Shown here: piece after piece, positions 19,931-29,700 of the stretch
Position numbering within the stretch: position 1 is the first letter of the stretch
Layout of the letters: each line of letters begins with the position of its first letter
Translations under genes and position numbers: made by a program
Origin: Cafeteria roenbergensis
Lineage: Eukaryota > Sar > Bigyra > Bicosoecida > Cafeteriaceae
Direction: 5' to 3'
DNA length: 64,000 nt
Assembly (NCBI GenBank): GCA_008330645.1
Contig: VLTN01000003.1
Span: 62,001 to 126,000 of the forward strand
The notes under the pieces: model-generated
Seen by the model: the letters and a program-made list of their open reading frames with translations, nothing else
Told to the model about the DNA's origin: nothing
Database searches by the model: none

Positions 19931-20872
19931 TCACAGCAGCGACGGCCTGCCAAGAAGGGACACGGCCCAGACCAAGGCTGCGATCGCCAGAACAGCCCCA
20001 CTCGCCAGCAAGGCTGCCCCTCCGAGGAGCAGCTCCGGCCTGTCGATCTCCGCGGCGCGCTTGAGGGCGGGGCGGTGGTCGCGGTACATGCGCAGCACAT
20101 GCTGGCCCGCGGGTGTGGCGCGGAGACGCAGCACGGCATCGCGCCAAGCAGGGTCGATCTCCTTCACGGAGGGGTAGGTCGGCACGGCGACGTTGCCCTC
20201 GGCTGCGGAGATGAGGAGCACCGGCGCCGCAAGCGATGCGAACGTCGCGTCCGCGGCCGTGAACACGTCCCCTGCCAGGAACTTGCGCGTCTCCAGCAGC
20301 CCCGACGCCCAAGCGAACTCCTCCTCGAGCTTGGCGGCTGAGCGGAGCGCCCGCTTCTCCGTGATGCCCAGCGAGCGGAAGATGAGCGGCTTGATGGTGC
20401 CCATGATCAGGCCGCCCACTGCCCGCTGCGAGGGCGGCAGCATGGGCACGGTCACGGCGTAAAACAGATCCGGCGACCGGATGGCCCAGTAGGCCATGGA
20501 GCGGGCGGCGCGGCCGACGCCGTCGTGCAGCCGGGCTTCGACGGAGTCGATCTCGGTCCGCAGCGCCTCCGGGAAGAGGCTGGGGGAGCCCTCCGCGGCG
20601 TGGTCCGCGGCCCACCGCGCAATGGCCCCGCTGTCGTGCAGCCGCTCGCCCGACGGGAGCACCAAGAGCGGCGTGGACAGCGACGACGACGCGTTGTCCG
20701 CCTTGCCCTTGCCGCTGCCCGCCAGAGCCACGTTGACCATGTGCAGCAGCGGAGCCGACGACTCCTCTTCGTACGCGATGCCCGCGGCGTCGAGCGCCCA
20801 CCGCGCGCGCTCGCAGTAGTGCGAGAAGGGGATGGTGATGAGCCGCGGCAGGCGACGGGTTGCCGCTGCCAT
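19931..20872 (-). CDS. Glutathione S-transferase-like protein with C-terminal membrane anchor
   Basis: Single exon, 313 aa, starting at the ATG 20872-20870 (MAAATRRLPRLITIPFSHYC). The N-terminal thioredoxin-like GST domain is recognisable: IPFSHYCERARWALDAAGIA, then TPLLVLPSGERLHDSGAIAR, the usual cis-Pro and Ser-containing glutathione-binding segment. A helical GST C-terminal domain follows, with KFLAGDVFTAADATFASLAA, the N-capping/hydrophobic-staple type motif of GSTs. The last 25-30 residues (LLLGGAALLASGAVLAIAAL and on) form one hydrophobic span, suggesting a tail-anchored protein. The N-terminal FSHYCER could be catalytic (Ser/Tyr/Cys). The substrate is unknown; the fold is fairly certain. 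Confidence 0.8.
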   Translation of the reverse strand: MAAATRRLPRLITIPFSHYCERARWALDAAGIAYEEESSAPLLHMVNVALAGSGKGKADNASSSLSTPLLVLPSGERLHDSGAIARWAADHAAEGSPSLFPEALRTEIDSVEARLHDGVGRAARSMAYWAIRSPDLFYAVTVPMLPPSQRAVGGLIMGTIKPLIFRSLGITEKRALRSAAKLEEEFAWASGLLETRKFLAGDVFTAADATFASLAAPVLLISAAEGNVAVPTYPSVKEIDPAWRDAVLRLRATPAGQHVLRMYRDHRPALKRAAEIDRPELLLGGAALLASGAVLAIAALVWAVSLLGRPSLL

Positions 20873-21238
20873 TTTCGGATCCGAGGAGGACAAGGAGCTC
20901 GCTGCGGCTGCGGCTCAGGGGCTGCACCTACACACTCAAACAAAGCTTCTCGCGCGCGCGTGCGCGCACGTGCGCTCCTTCGAAGTGCGGGCGGGCTCAG
21001 GCCGCTGCGACCCGGGCTGCAGAGCGTCCCGGGGCGCGGAACGGGCCGTGCTGCAACACCCCTCTTGCGGCGGCCGGCAGAGCCGCGAGGTCCCAGCGGC
21101 GGTCCAATGTTTGGGCACTTGCACCAGTTTGAACTCGCACCGTGCGACAGCGCCTGGCGCCGCTGCGGGGGGCGCCTGCGACGAGAGAAGCGCTCGCCCT
21201 AGACTCTTGCGCGCACTGGCGACGTGCGACGCGGAGGA
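20873..21238. promoter_or_regulatory. Probable two-way promoter
   Basis: This 366-bp gap separates the divergent GST-like and RecQ genes. It includes an alternating purine/pyrimidine run (cgcgcgcgtgcgcgcacgtg) near 20950, which could adopt Z-DNA. No gene is seen. Confidence 0.4.
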
Positions 21239-24200
21239 ATGGCGGGGCTGCGCATTGACGACGCCCAGGCAGTGCTCAAGGAGGTGTTCGGCCACGACCA
21301 GTTCCGGCCCAACCAGTGGGACGTGATCCGGGGCGTGCTCGGGGAGCGCCGCGATGCGCTCGCTGTCCTGGCGACGGGCAGCGGCAAGAGCCTGATGTTC
21401 CAGTTTCCGACCGCGTTCTTGCGGCGTCACAAGCGCCGCCAGAGCGTCACGATTGTCATTTCCCCGCTGCTGTCGCTGATCAGCGACCAGCTCCTGGCGC
21501 TGCGAGTGCTCGACATTCCCGCCGTGGCACTGTCCAGCACGTCAAAGGCGTCCGATATGAACGCCGTGATGAACGGCGAGGCCTGGCTTGTGTACACCAC
21601 TCCGGAAACAGCACTTACGTCGACCTTCGCGAGCGCGATCGAGGCCGGACGGTCCAAGGCGGGCGTGTCCGTGGACCTCATCGCAATCGACGAGGCGCAC
21701 TGCATTAGCGAGTGGGGCGTGGACGACTCTGGATTCCGGGCCAGCTACGCCGGGCTGGGCCGGCTCCGCGACATGTTCCCTGGCGTGCCTGTGCTGGCTG
21801 CCACTGCGACGGCGACACTGCGCGTGGAGGCAGACGTCACGCGCTCGCTGGGGCTGGTGGACCCCCTCCGCGTGCGCGCGTCCATGCTCCGCAGCAACCT
21901 TGCGTACGACGTCAAGCCCAAGCCCGCCGGGGGCGACGCCGGAGCCTGGGTCATGGCGCCGCTGATCTTCAGGGCCTTGACGTCCGTTGCTGCGGACGCT
22001 GCCGGCTCGCCCCCGCCCGCGTCCCCGGCCTCGCCTGGGTCCAGCCCGGGTCCGGGGCAGCGCCGCCGCGCCACCGTTTCCGGCAGCTGCATCGTCTACA
22101 CCCTCACCCGCAACGCGTGCGACGCGGTGGCCGCGACCCTCAACGCCCGCGTGTCTCGCGCTGGCATCTGCGTGGCCGCCTATCACGCCGGCATGGGCGA
22201 GGAGCAGCGCCGATCAGTGCACGAGGGCTTTCTCGCGGACCGCATCCACGTGGTGGTCGCAACAGTGGCCTTCGCGATGGGCATCGACAAGCCGGACATC
22301 CGCCTCGTGCTCCACTTTGGGCCGTCCAAGTCGCTGGCCGGCTACGCGCAGCAGACCGGCCGCGCTGGCCGCGACGGCCTCCCGTCCCGCTGCGTGCTCT
22401 TCCACGCGCCCGCGGACTTCACGCGCCTGTCGGGGCTCATCGCGTCGAGCGCCAAGCGCCAGGCGCCCTCCTCCCAGGCCGCCCCGGCTGGCGAGTCCCC
22501 CGCCATCGCGGAGCTGGGCTGCATGCGCCGGTTCACCCACGGGTCTTCCTGCCGCCACCGCCTGCTCATCGAGCACTTTGGCGAGGAGGTGCCGCCGGGG
22601 TGGGCCTGCCGGACCGCTTGCGACGTCTGCTGCGGCGGCTCGCCGCCGCGGGGCGCGGTGGTCAGGGCCGCGCCTGGCGACGACGACGAGCGGTCTGGGG
22701 GCGACGGCGGTGCAGCTCCGCCGCAGCCAGAGGTTCCTCTCGACCGGCTCGTCGACGCCCGTTTGGAGGTTGGCGCGATCTGCTGCGGGCTGGTGGCGCT
22801 GGGCAACGCCACTCCTACAGTGCTCACCGAGTTCGTTCGCGGGCAGAGCTCCAACAAGACGCTCGCGCGGCAGCTGGACAGATGGCCAGCGCTCCGCGAG
22901 TCGCCTGCCTTTGGGGCCGGCCTGCGCCGGGGCACCAAGCCCGGCTGGGCGGCGCTGATCGCTGCCTGCGAGCCGCTTGGGCTCACCAACTCCGTAACCA
23001 AGACCAGGGACTTGGGGAGGAGCCGCGGAGGCTCGTACACGCGGGCCTACGCTGTGCTGCACCCGACACCGGTTGCGAGGCAGATAGCGAAGGTGTGGCC
23101 CACGCTGGCCAGCGCCGCCCGGGAGCGAGAGCTTCACGCCCGGGCGGTTGCCAGAGCAGCTTTCCGGGGCACGGAGGTGCCCCCCGCGCCCGAGCTTCCG
23201 CCCTCTGGCTTCGCGCAGTTGGAGGCCCTCGCACGCTGGCGGGCGCCTCCCGAGATTCTGACCGTCGCTCGCACGATGCACATGCTGCTGAGCCAGAAGG
23301 CGCCGCTCCTCAGCCCAGCGCTAGGGCAGGCGCATGGCGCGGCCGCAGCAGCTGCCGGCGGAGGGACGGGTGCAGCCAAGGCGCAGGGCGCGCTCCTGGC
23401 GTCTGGGAGGCCGACCGCCAGCCTCGCAGGCCTTCGCGTCGAGTCGTTGGACCCAGCAGAGCGTGTACTGCTGGACGAGCTGCGCACGCTGCGGTCGTCG
23501 CTGGCCGCCCTGCGCGGGGTGCCTGCCGCCTACCTGCTGTCGGAGCGCACCATGCTGGCCATCGCGCGTGAGCGTCCAGGCACCCACGCGGAGTTTCTCC
23601 GCATGCCGGGGGTCAGCGCTCGGCAGGCAGACCAGCTTGCCGAGGCCGTCTGCGGGCTTGTGTCCGATGCGGCTGCGCGGCTGGGGCTGGGCGGGCGCCA
23701 CGTTCGCACGCCAGTGAAGCCTGCGAGCGCCGCCGCTCCGGCCGGGCCGGGTAGCGGGTCAGCCACGCCTCTTGCGCACTCGCCAGCAGCGTCGGCCCGG
23801 AGCGCTGGCTCTTCCGTTGAGGCTGCCGCGCAGGCGCTGGCGGAAGCGCAGGGGCAGCTCGAGTCTGCGATGCGGCTCTTGGCCGCCAGGCAGGCGAAGC
23901 TGGAGGAGGCGAAACGGCGGGCGCCGCCCCCCGGCTTTCCGCCCCCCCCGTCAACGCCCGTGGGCGGGTGGGACGGCCGCATCTCCCTGGGGTCCGTGAG
24001 GTGGTCCCACGACATGCCGGTGGCCTTCCTCACGGAGATCGCAGGTGATGGGGAGGAGGCCACCGCCAGAGCAGCAAGAGCGGCTGCTGCGCGCGGGACG
24101 GCAGGGGCCGCCGGCGCCTCGACCTCTAGCAGCGGGCCGACTGGCGGCCCGCGGGCTCCGAAGCGCTTGCGAGGCGGAGCTCGCCTGTGCGGGCCCGACG

Positions 24201-24403
24201 ACGACGAGTGGTCCCGCCCCCGGCCGCCCCCCTTTCGTGGCGACATCACCGCTCCGCAAGGCTCGCCGCGGCCCACCGACACGCAAGTGATCGACCTCGA
24301 GGACGGCGACGACAACGCCTGTGGCGACGATGACATCGACGAAGCCGACATGCTCCACGCAGTGCTCGCAGCCGAGCAGTCCCTAGCCAAGGGGAGCTGC
24401 TAG
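21239..24403 (+). CDS. RecQ-family DNA helicase (WRN/RecQ type with RQC and HRDC)
   Basis: Single exon, 1054 aa. RecQ helicases unwind 3'-5' and process forks, G-quadruplexes and recombination intermediates. The start MAGLRIDDAQAVLKEVFGHD leads to the helicase core: Q-motif-type FRPNQWDVI, Walker A ATGSGKS (residues 45-51), DEAH (151-154) in IDEAHCISEWG, SAT-type AATATATL, VATVAFAMGIDKPDIR and arginine-finger motif QQTGRAGRDG. A zinc-binding module follows (Cys in LGCMRRF, SSCRH, CRTACDVC; about 427-470). Residues about 520-670 fit an RQC winged helix. An HRDC domain lies near 737-815 (LDPAERVLLDELRTLRSSLA). The C-terminal 200 residues are disordered, ending with VIDLED, a SUMO-interaction-type motif near residue 1017. 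All catalytic motifs are intact. Confidence 0.95.
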   Translation: MAGLRIDDAQAVLKEVFGHDQFRPNQWDVIRGVLGERRDALAVLATGSGKSLMFQFPTAFLRRHKRRQSVTIVISPLLSLISDQLLALRVLDIPAVALSSTSKASDMNAVMNGEAWLVYTTPETALTSTFASAIEAGRSKAGVSVDLIAIDEAHCISEWGVDDSGFRASYAGLGRLRDMFPGVPVLAATATATLRVEADVTRSLGLVDPLRVRASMLRSNLAYDVKPKPAGGDAGAWVMAPLIFRALTSVAADAAGSPPPASPASPGSSPGPGQRRRATVSGSCIVYTLTRNACDAVAATLNARVSRAGICVAAYHAGMGEEQRRSVHEGFLADRIHVVVATVAFAMGIDKPDIRLVLHFGPSKSLAGYAQQTGRAGRDGLPSRCVLFHAPADFTRLSGLIASSAKRQAPSSQAAPAGESPAIAELGCMRRFTHGSSCRHRLLIEHFGEEVPPGWACRTACDVCCGGSPPRGAVVRAAPGDDDERSGGDGGAAPPQPEVPLDRLVDARLEVGAICCGLVALGNATPTVLTEFVRGQSSNKTLARQLDRWPALRESPAFGAGLRRGTKPGWAALIAACEPLGLTNSVTKTRDLGRSRGGSYTRAYAVLHPTPVARQIAKVWPTLASAARERELHARAVARAAFRGTEVPPAPELPPSGFAQLEALARWRAPPEILTVARTMHMLLSQKAPLLSPALGQAHGAAAAAAGGGTGAAKAQGALLASGRPTASLAGLRVESLDPAERVLLDELRTLRSSLAALRGVPAAYLLSERTMLAIARERPGTHAEFLRMPGVSARQADQLAEAVCGLVSDAAARLGLGGRHVRTPVKPASAAAPAGPGSGSATPLAHSPAASARSAGSSVEAAAQALAEAQGQLESAMRLLAARQAKLEEAKRRAPPPGFPPPPSTPVGGWDGRISLGSVRWSHDMPVAFLTEIAGDGEEATARAARAAAARGTAGAAGASTSSSGPTGGPRAPKRLRGGARLCGPDDDEWSRPRPPPFRGDITAPQGSPRPTDTQVIDLEDGDDNACGDDDIDEADMLHAVLAAEQSLAKGSC

Positions 24404-24794
24404 CGACTGTGCCTGTTGCCTGCGCACGGACTGTCTTGCAGCAATGCGCTTGCTTTGCACCGACTGCGGCCACACCAAGCGAGCTCCGCAGCGCCCGAAC
24501 ACGTTGTGGCCTGCAGGTGGCCGGGCAGAGCTGCATCGCGCTGCTCGCGTCCTTGCTGCCAGTCCGGAACCACTCCGCGCCCGCTTCCAGCATGGCAGCG
24601 GCCGCTGCGCGCCCTGCCTAGGGGACCTTGCCTCGCCGTGAACGGTTCAATTCAACACGGGGCTCTTCCGGTCCTTGTGCTCGCCGCTCGAGTCGGCGGA
24701 AGAGCGCGCGCCTCGGAAGGCATGAAATCCTTCTGGCCGCCGGCCTCACTTCGGCTGGCCCGTGCAGGCCACCAGGGCGTGCCCCCGGCGCGAG
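24404..24794. other. Intergenic; contains a 9-bp perfect inverted repeat
   Basis: No gene is supported downstream of the RecQ stop. A perfect inverted repeat, gctcttccg (24662-24670) and cggaagagc (24697-24705), could form a hairpin with a 26-nt loop. It could lie in the RecQ 3' UTR or the promoter of the next gene. Confidence 0.4.
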
Positions 24795-25166
24795 ATGGGG
24801 CGGCTTAATTTCGGAGGAGGAGTTCGGCCTCGCACTCCCGTGGCCGCGGGCTTGGGGCGGCGCTGCCGCTCTCGGTGCCGGACGAGCGCCGCTGCTGCCG
24901 TCGCCCAGAGCAGCAATCCTGCCAGAGACCTCGGCACCCTGAGCGTCTCCCTACGGCCAGGCGCGAATCCATTCCGCCCACTCCTTGGAAACAACGCTGC
25001 TGTCAAGGTGAGACCCTCGCATGGTTGCTAACATGCTGCGAAATCCCCCGCCCCTCAGTGTGGCGCGCGAGCTCCGATGAAGAAAACTCCTGGCTCATCA
25101 CAAGATGATCGGAAGGCAATCGCCGAAGCCCGACTAATAACGGAAATTTTCAAGGTCGAACTTTGA
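24795..25166 (+). CDS. Small hypothetical protein, two exons
   Basis: Proposed join(24795..25007, 25059..25166), 106 aa. Exon 1 runs from MGRLNFGGGVRPRTPVAAGL to LRPGANPFRPLLGNNAAVK and stops at AAG|GTGAGA. A 51-bp intron ending cccccgcccctcag leads in phase to MKKTPGSSQDDRKAIAEARL, then ITEIFKVEL and a stop. The second exon has a balanced, helix-like composition and lower GC, so it looks coding. The first exon is Arg-rich, as a mitochondrial leader would be. I do not recognise the family. The intron is much shorter than the others here, so the exon pairing is the weak point; exon 2 may belong to a different first exon. Confidence 0.4.
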
Positions 25167-25677
25167 GGAGTACGCCGCCGCTGAAGGGACGTGCCACGGG
25201 TGCGCTCGAGCGCCGCCCTGCGCTGGCTTGACAGCTCCGCCCACGTGCACCGTCCTCGACCGTTTCCCGCAGCAAGTGGCTTCCGCTCCTATCGGACAAC
25301 TGCACAACGGGGTGCCAGTGTGCTGCTGCTCACGAGTTGTGTGCGTGCTCCCTCGCCATTGGCAGAGACGCGCCCGGTGCTTTGCCCGCAATTCCCGACT
25401 CTACCTTGTGGCTGTCACCTGCAAACCACTCGTCCCCGGCTGGCAGCGCACACCGCGAGGGCCGCCTGAGCTCACGCCTACACTCTCAGTCGGCTGGCAC
25501 CGTGGGTTGCTCCGCGAGCAAGGCCGAACAATCGGGACGGCCTGCTGTGAGAGCTTGCGGCCGGCGTCCTCACCCAGCAAACCCCGCCCGAAGCGCAAGA
25601 GTGTGAGTGGCAGTTGCGCGGCAACCGATGCAGCTTTCCTCGGGCGTGCGGCCTTGATGCGCGTGCAGGCGCGCAGA
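25167..25677. other. Intergenic, upstream of the globin-like gene
   Basis: The plus frame of the next gene stays open back to 25228, but the upstream part has Cys/Arg-rich, shadow-like composition and no good start. It is treated as 5' flank or UTR. Confidence 0.4.
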
Positions 25678-26367
25678 ATGGCGGCAGCAGCAGCGGCAAC
25701 CGACGACCGGGCCGCTTCTGGAAGCGCAGAGCCGGGTCCGATTGATGACGGACCTCCCTTGCGCATCCCGCTCCTGGTCAAGGACGGAACATTCCTGCCA
25801 TCCCCCGCCACAAGAGCCCTCCTCGTGGACATTGGCGGCCCCCCCAAGCTGCATGCCGTGTGCACCCGCTTCTACGAGCTTGCATTTCAGGACCGCGTGC
25901 TCCGGCGGTTTATGTTCGACGACGACGGCGCAGAAGCGCATGGCCTTAGGTTGAGCGACTGGATCGCGGAAAAAATGGGAGATCCGGGCAGGCGGTGGAC
26001 GCGGACACGCCCTCCACACGCCCGCCAGCGCTCGCACTGGCGGGCGTGGAACTCCCCCCGCAGGGAGGCGCACAAGAGAGGAGACCACTTCAAGCTGGAT
26101 GACTGCCGCGTGTGGATGCGCATTATGTTCTTGGCCGCAAGAGAGCACGGCCTGCATGACCACCCGGCCTTCTGGGACTGGTACATTCGGTTCATCGGGC
26201 ACTTTGTGCGCGTGTACGAGCGTTCGGCGCCACCTTTCGCTGCCGAGTCGGCTGCCTGGAGCGCAGACGCCACGGCAGTGGCGGAGTACATGCGCGACGG
26301 GTGGAAGATGCGGGACATCTTGGGCCTGTCCTTCCACGAGGCATCGGCAGCTATCGACGGCCGCTAG
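25678..26367 (+). CDS. Truncated-hemoglobin-like protein
   Basis: Single exon of 229 aa from the ATG at 25678; another in-frame ATG is at 25657. The protein resembles a group of globin-like proteins: DIGGPPKLHAVCTRFYELAF (helix B region), VLRRFMFDDDGAEAHGLRLS with DWIAEKMG (helices D-E, the His of AEAHGLRL a likely distal-side residue), AHKRGDHFKLDDCRVWMRIM (His likely the proximal heme ligand) and WDWYIRFIGHFVRVYERSAP (helix H). Truncated globins bind heme and serve in O2 or NO chemistry. A stretch of about 25 Arg/Trp/His-rich residues between the E and F regions is longer than in most. The heme-ligand assignment is by position only; a structural match would be needed to be sure. Confidence 0.7.
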   Translation: MAAAAAATDDRAASGSAEPGPIDDGPPLRIPLLVKDGTFLPSPATRALLVDIGGPPKLHAVCTRFYELAFQDRVLRRFMFDDDGAEAHGLRLSDWIAEKMGDPGRRWTRTRPPHARQRSHWRAWNSPRREAHKRGDHFKLDDCRVWMRIMFLAAREHGLHDHPAFWDWYIRFIGHFVRVYERSAPPFAAESAAWSADATAVAEYMRDGWKMRDILGLSFHEASAAIDGR

Positions 26368-26725
26368 CGTCACGCCGTCGGTCGGGACCGGGCGAGCCGT
26401 CTCGGAGAGCACAGCGAAGCCTCCGCCCCGGGATGGCCCCAGCGCCCCGCGCTCGCATGCTCCACTGCCCTCGCCTGTTGAGTGGACGCGCAGCAGCAGC
26501 TGCCCGGTGCGCATCGGCTGGCCCTTTGGGCGCTGGGTGCGGCAGCGCGCTGCGGCAGCCCCTCTGCATCGTAGTGCGCGCCAATGTGTATCGCACCGGG
26601 CCGAGCAGTACGAGGCCGCGTTGGGGTGGGGTTGTAGCGTCGCGCGCACACACGCATACACACACGCACACACACGCACGCATAGCAGCGGGACGCGCAC
26701 ACAGAGATGGGTTGCTCGCGGCCCC
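26368..26725. other. Convergent spacer with CA-rich microsatellite
   Basis: This 358-bp spacer separates the stops of the globin-like and EFHC-like genes. It includes an imperfect (CA)n tract at about 26645-26684 (cacacacgcatacacacacg and on). No gene is seen. Confidence 0.5.
26643..26685. repeat. Imperfect CA microsatellite
   Basis: This is an alternating CA/CG/TA dinucleotide tract of about 40 bp in the convergent spacer. It is a simple repeat with no coding role. Confidence 0.85.
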
Positions 26726-29700
26726 TCAGTGGGTGGAGCGGCGGATCATGCCGCGCAGGTGCTTCATGAACGCCTCGTAGTCGAGCTCCTCCTTCCCGGG
26801 CGGGAAGAACTGGCGCTCCAGCAGCGCTGCGTCGTCGTCCCGGAGATGGAAGGACACCGTGAGGGCGTGCCGGAACTCGTCGCGGTCCACAGTGTTGGAC
26901 TTGTCCAGGTCCACGCGGCGGAACTCCTGGGCCATGCGCTCCTCCCCAGAGCGGGCCGCGAACTCGGCCGCAAAGCTCTCCAGCAGACGCGTCAGGCGCT
27001 CCTGCTCGACGTCGTTGAGTCGGACGGACGTGATGTGCTCCTCGTACTGCTTGAGCTCGTCGTCCTCCAGCAGGCTCGCCTTGTCCGCGTCGCTCGTCAT
27101 CACCCCGCCGGCGCCGTCTCCAAAGTCGGGGTCCGTGAAGGCGGCGCAGAAGTCGTCGAAGGACCACTTGCCCGTGTCTCCGCGGTCGTAGTGGTTGAAG
27201 ATTTGCACCAGCTCCTGCTTCGTCACGCGCATGCCCCACTTGCGCAGCTGCGTCTCCAGCTCGTCCATCGTGATCGTGCCGCTGAAGTCCTTGTCCATGC
27301 TCCGGAACGCGCGGCGCATCGTGGTCGAAAAGTCCGCGAACTTGCTCCGCAAGTTGTTGAGCACGAACTTGACGTCCGACGAGCCCCACACCTTCGCCTC
27401 GCCCTTGAGCAGCCGCTTGGTGAAGCCTTCCGCGTCGTACAGGTGGAAGCGGTGGCCGCCAAGCTGCAGCTCCGCTCCAATGACAAAGTCGTCGTCGCGG
27501 AAGAAGTCGCCAGTGGCGGGGTTCCGCAGGCGGCGGCGCGACATGAACTTGCCGCCAATGACGCCCGTGTTGCGCTGGGGCGGCTCGTACACGGTGATGG
27601 TCTCGTCCTCCATGAACCAGGTGACGATGAACTCGCGGGTCGCGTCGATGCGCGAGATGCCGCCGCGAACTGCGCGCGCCTCCGCCTCCTCCTGGGAGAT
27701 TGCCCCGCTCGTTGGGTCGGACGCGTCCGCGGCCGCGGCCGAGGATGCCGCCGCTGCTGCGGGCGCTGCACCGGCTCCAGACGCCAGCGGCGGCGCGAAC
27801 TTGGCCTTGAACTTGAGCGCCATGCCCTCGAACTTTGTGGAGCGCGACATGTCGCGGCGCGGGTAGCGAGGCAGCAGGCTGAAGAAGCTCCCCAGCGAGT
27901 CCTCCTCCGACCCGATGCCCGTGTACGCGCTCGGCTGCACCTCGGGGGGCGGCACGGGTTTGTCTGCTGCGTCCGCGCGCTCGGCAGCCTCGTCAGCCGC
28001 CTCGGCCTCGTCGTCGTCGTTGGGCATGCCGTCCACGCCAGCAGTGGCTCCGAACCGCACGCGGCGGCCGGTGGCTGTGAGCCCCCCTGCCCCTGAGGCT
28101 CCGCCGGCGACGCCGCCGCGCAGCGAGCTCCCGGTGCCGCCGAGGCGCACGCCTGCGCGCGACGTGGCGGTGGTGGCCGCCGCCGCCACCTCCTCGCCGT
28201 GCTCTGCGAGCCACTTGAGCGTGGCCTCGTCCGCCTCGGTGATCCGAACGTTGCGCCCCATCACGTTGATGAGGGCCCCGACGCGGAACTCCGCCGTGGT
28301 AAAGTAGTCCTCGTCGCCGTTGTCGTCCTCGATGCTCCGGGTGCGGTCGTCGTGGACCACGAAGCGGCGGGGGAGGCGGCCGCGCTTGAACAGCTTGGCG
28401 GACGTGCCGTCGTAGCCCTTGTTGTTGCCGTACACCTCCACGATGCTCACCGTGTCGTCCTCGGGGAAGACTGTGAGCACCACCTTGTGCTCCGGGGCGA
28501 ACGGCCGCGGGTCCTGCACCGCGCCTCGGAACCGGAGGCGCGTGCCGCCGTGCGTGAGGAACCGCCCGAGGGTGTCCGGCGCGGCCCGGATCTGCTTCCC
28601 CGAGGGGTTTCCCAGGCGCGCCTCGGCGTACCGGAGGATGGGCGAGCTGCGCACGCCGTGCCATGCGCCGGGGGCGGACCCGGTCTCGCGGGCCGAAACC
28701 TCGCGCCTGGTGGTGGTGAAGCTGTCATCCGGCTCGCTCTCGTCCGCCGGCTGAGGGGACGCGCCCGGCGTGGTGGCGTAGAAGTCCCTCGTAGCGGGGT
28801 CGCACGAGGTCACGCGCATGCGTCGGCCGAGAATGGTCAGGGTGGCGCCAACGCGCAAATCCTTCCAGTGCAGGTGGCGGTCGCCAGCGGACACCATGCC
28901 CTGGCTTTTGCCCAGCGCCGTGACGCCGTGCGAGGTGCGGCCCAGAGGCACCTTGCCGCGGCGCAGGAAGATGCCCTGAGGGATGCCGCTGTCGGCCACG
29001 CGGGCCTCGTTGATCACCGCCGTGTCGTCCTCGAGAAAGTACGAGATGCGCAGGTGGCGCACGCGGTCGCCCTCAAGGCGGGACTCCGTGACGGCCTCCC
29101 GGAAGTAGGCGTAGAACGTGAGGGTCATTCCGGCCAGTTGCACGTGGCGGGGAACCTCCTTGTCCACGGCCGGCTCGAAGGCGGGCTTGCCGGCCAGGGT
29201 CTCTCCCATGCGGCGCGCCGCCATAGTCTGCGCTCGCGCAGGGAGGGGGACAAGGGCGCGGGGGGGGGGGGGGAGGTTTGGCGGGCAGGTGGAAAGCCGG
29301 CGCCTGGGCGGCGGCGGGTGGCGCGACATTCCAGACGAGCGGCAGCACACAGGGGCAAGCCCGCCACACCACCAGCGCGACTAGAGCACCCATGGCTCTC
29401 ACCTCTGTCAGCGATCCAGGGGCTGCCGTGGCCACCCTGGAGCGGAACACGGGGACGCCGTGCTCGACCCGAATGCCTTGGCTTCTGCCGCGTGGCTTGG
29501 GCGCGCCCCTGCGATGGGACGGGAAACGGCCGGGCAGCGGGAAGTGCGGTGAGCCGGTCGTGCTCCTCGCCGCTGGCTGCTGCGGGTGGCGCGCACGACA
29601 GGCCGCTGGGGCTGCCCGGACTGCACGGCAACGGATTGCCAGAGTGACGCCGGCGCCGCCCCGGGCCCGCAGAAGCTCTCGAGGCAGGCCCGCCATGCCC

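Noticed and set aside
24640-24720. Possible tRNA-like element (gttcaattc near 24650)
   Set aside because: No acceptor or anticodon stem could be folded around it; only a simple hairpin is present.
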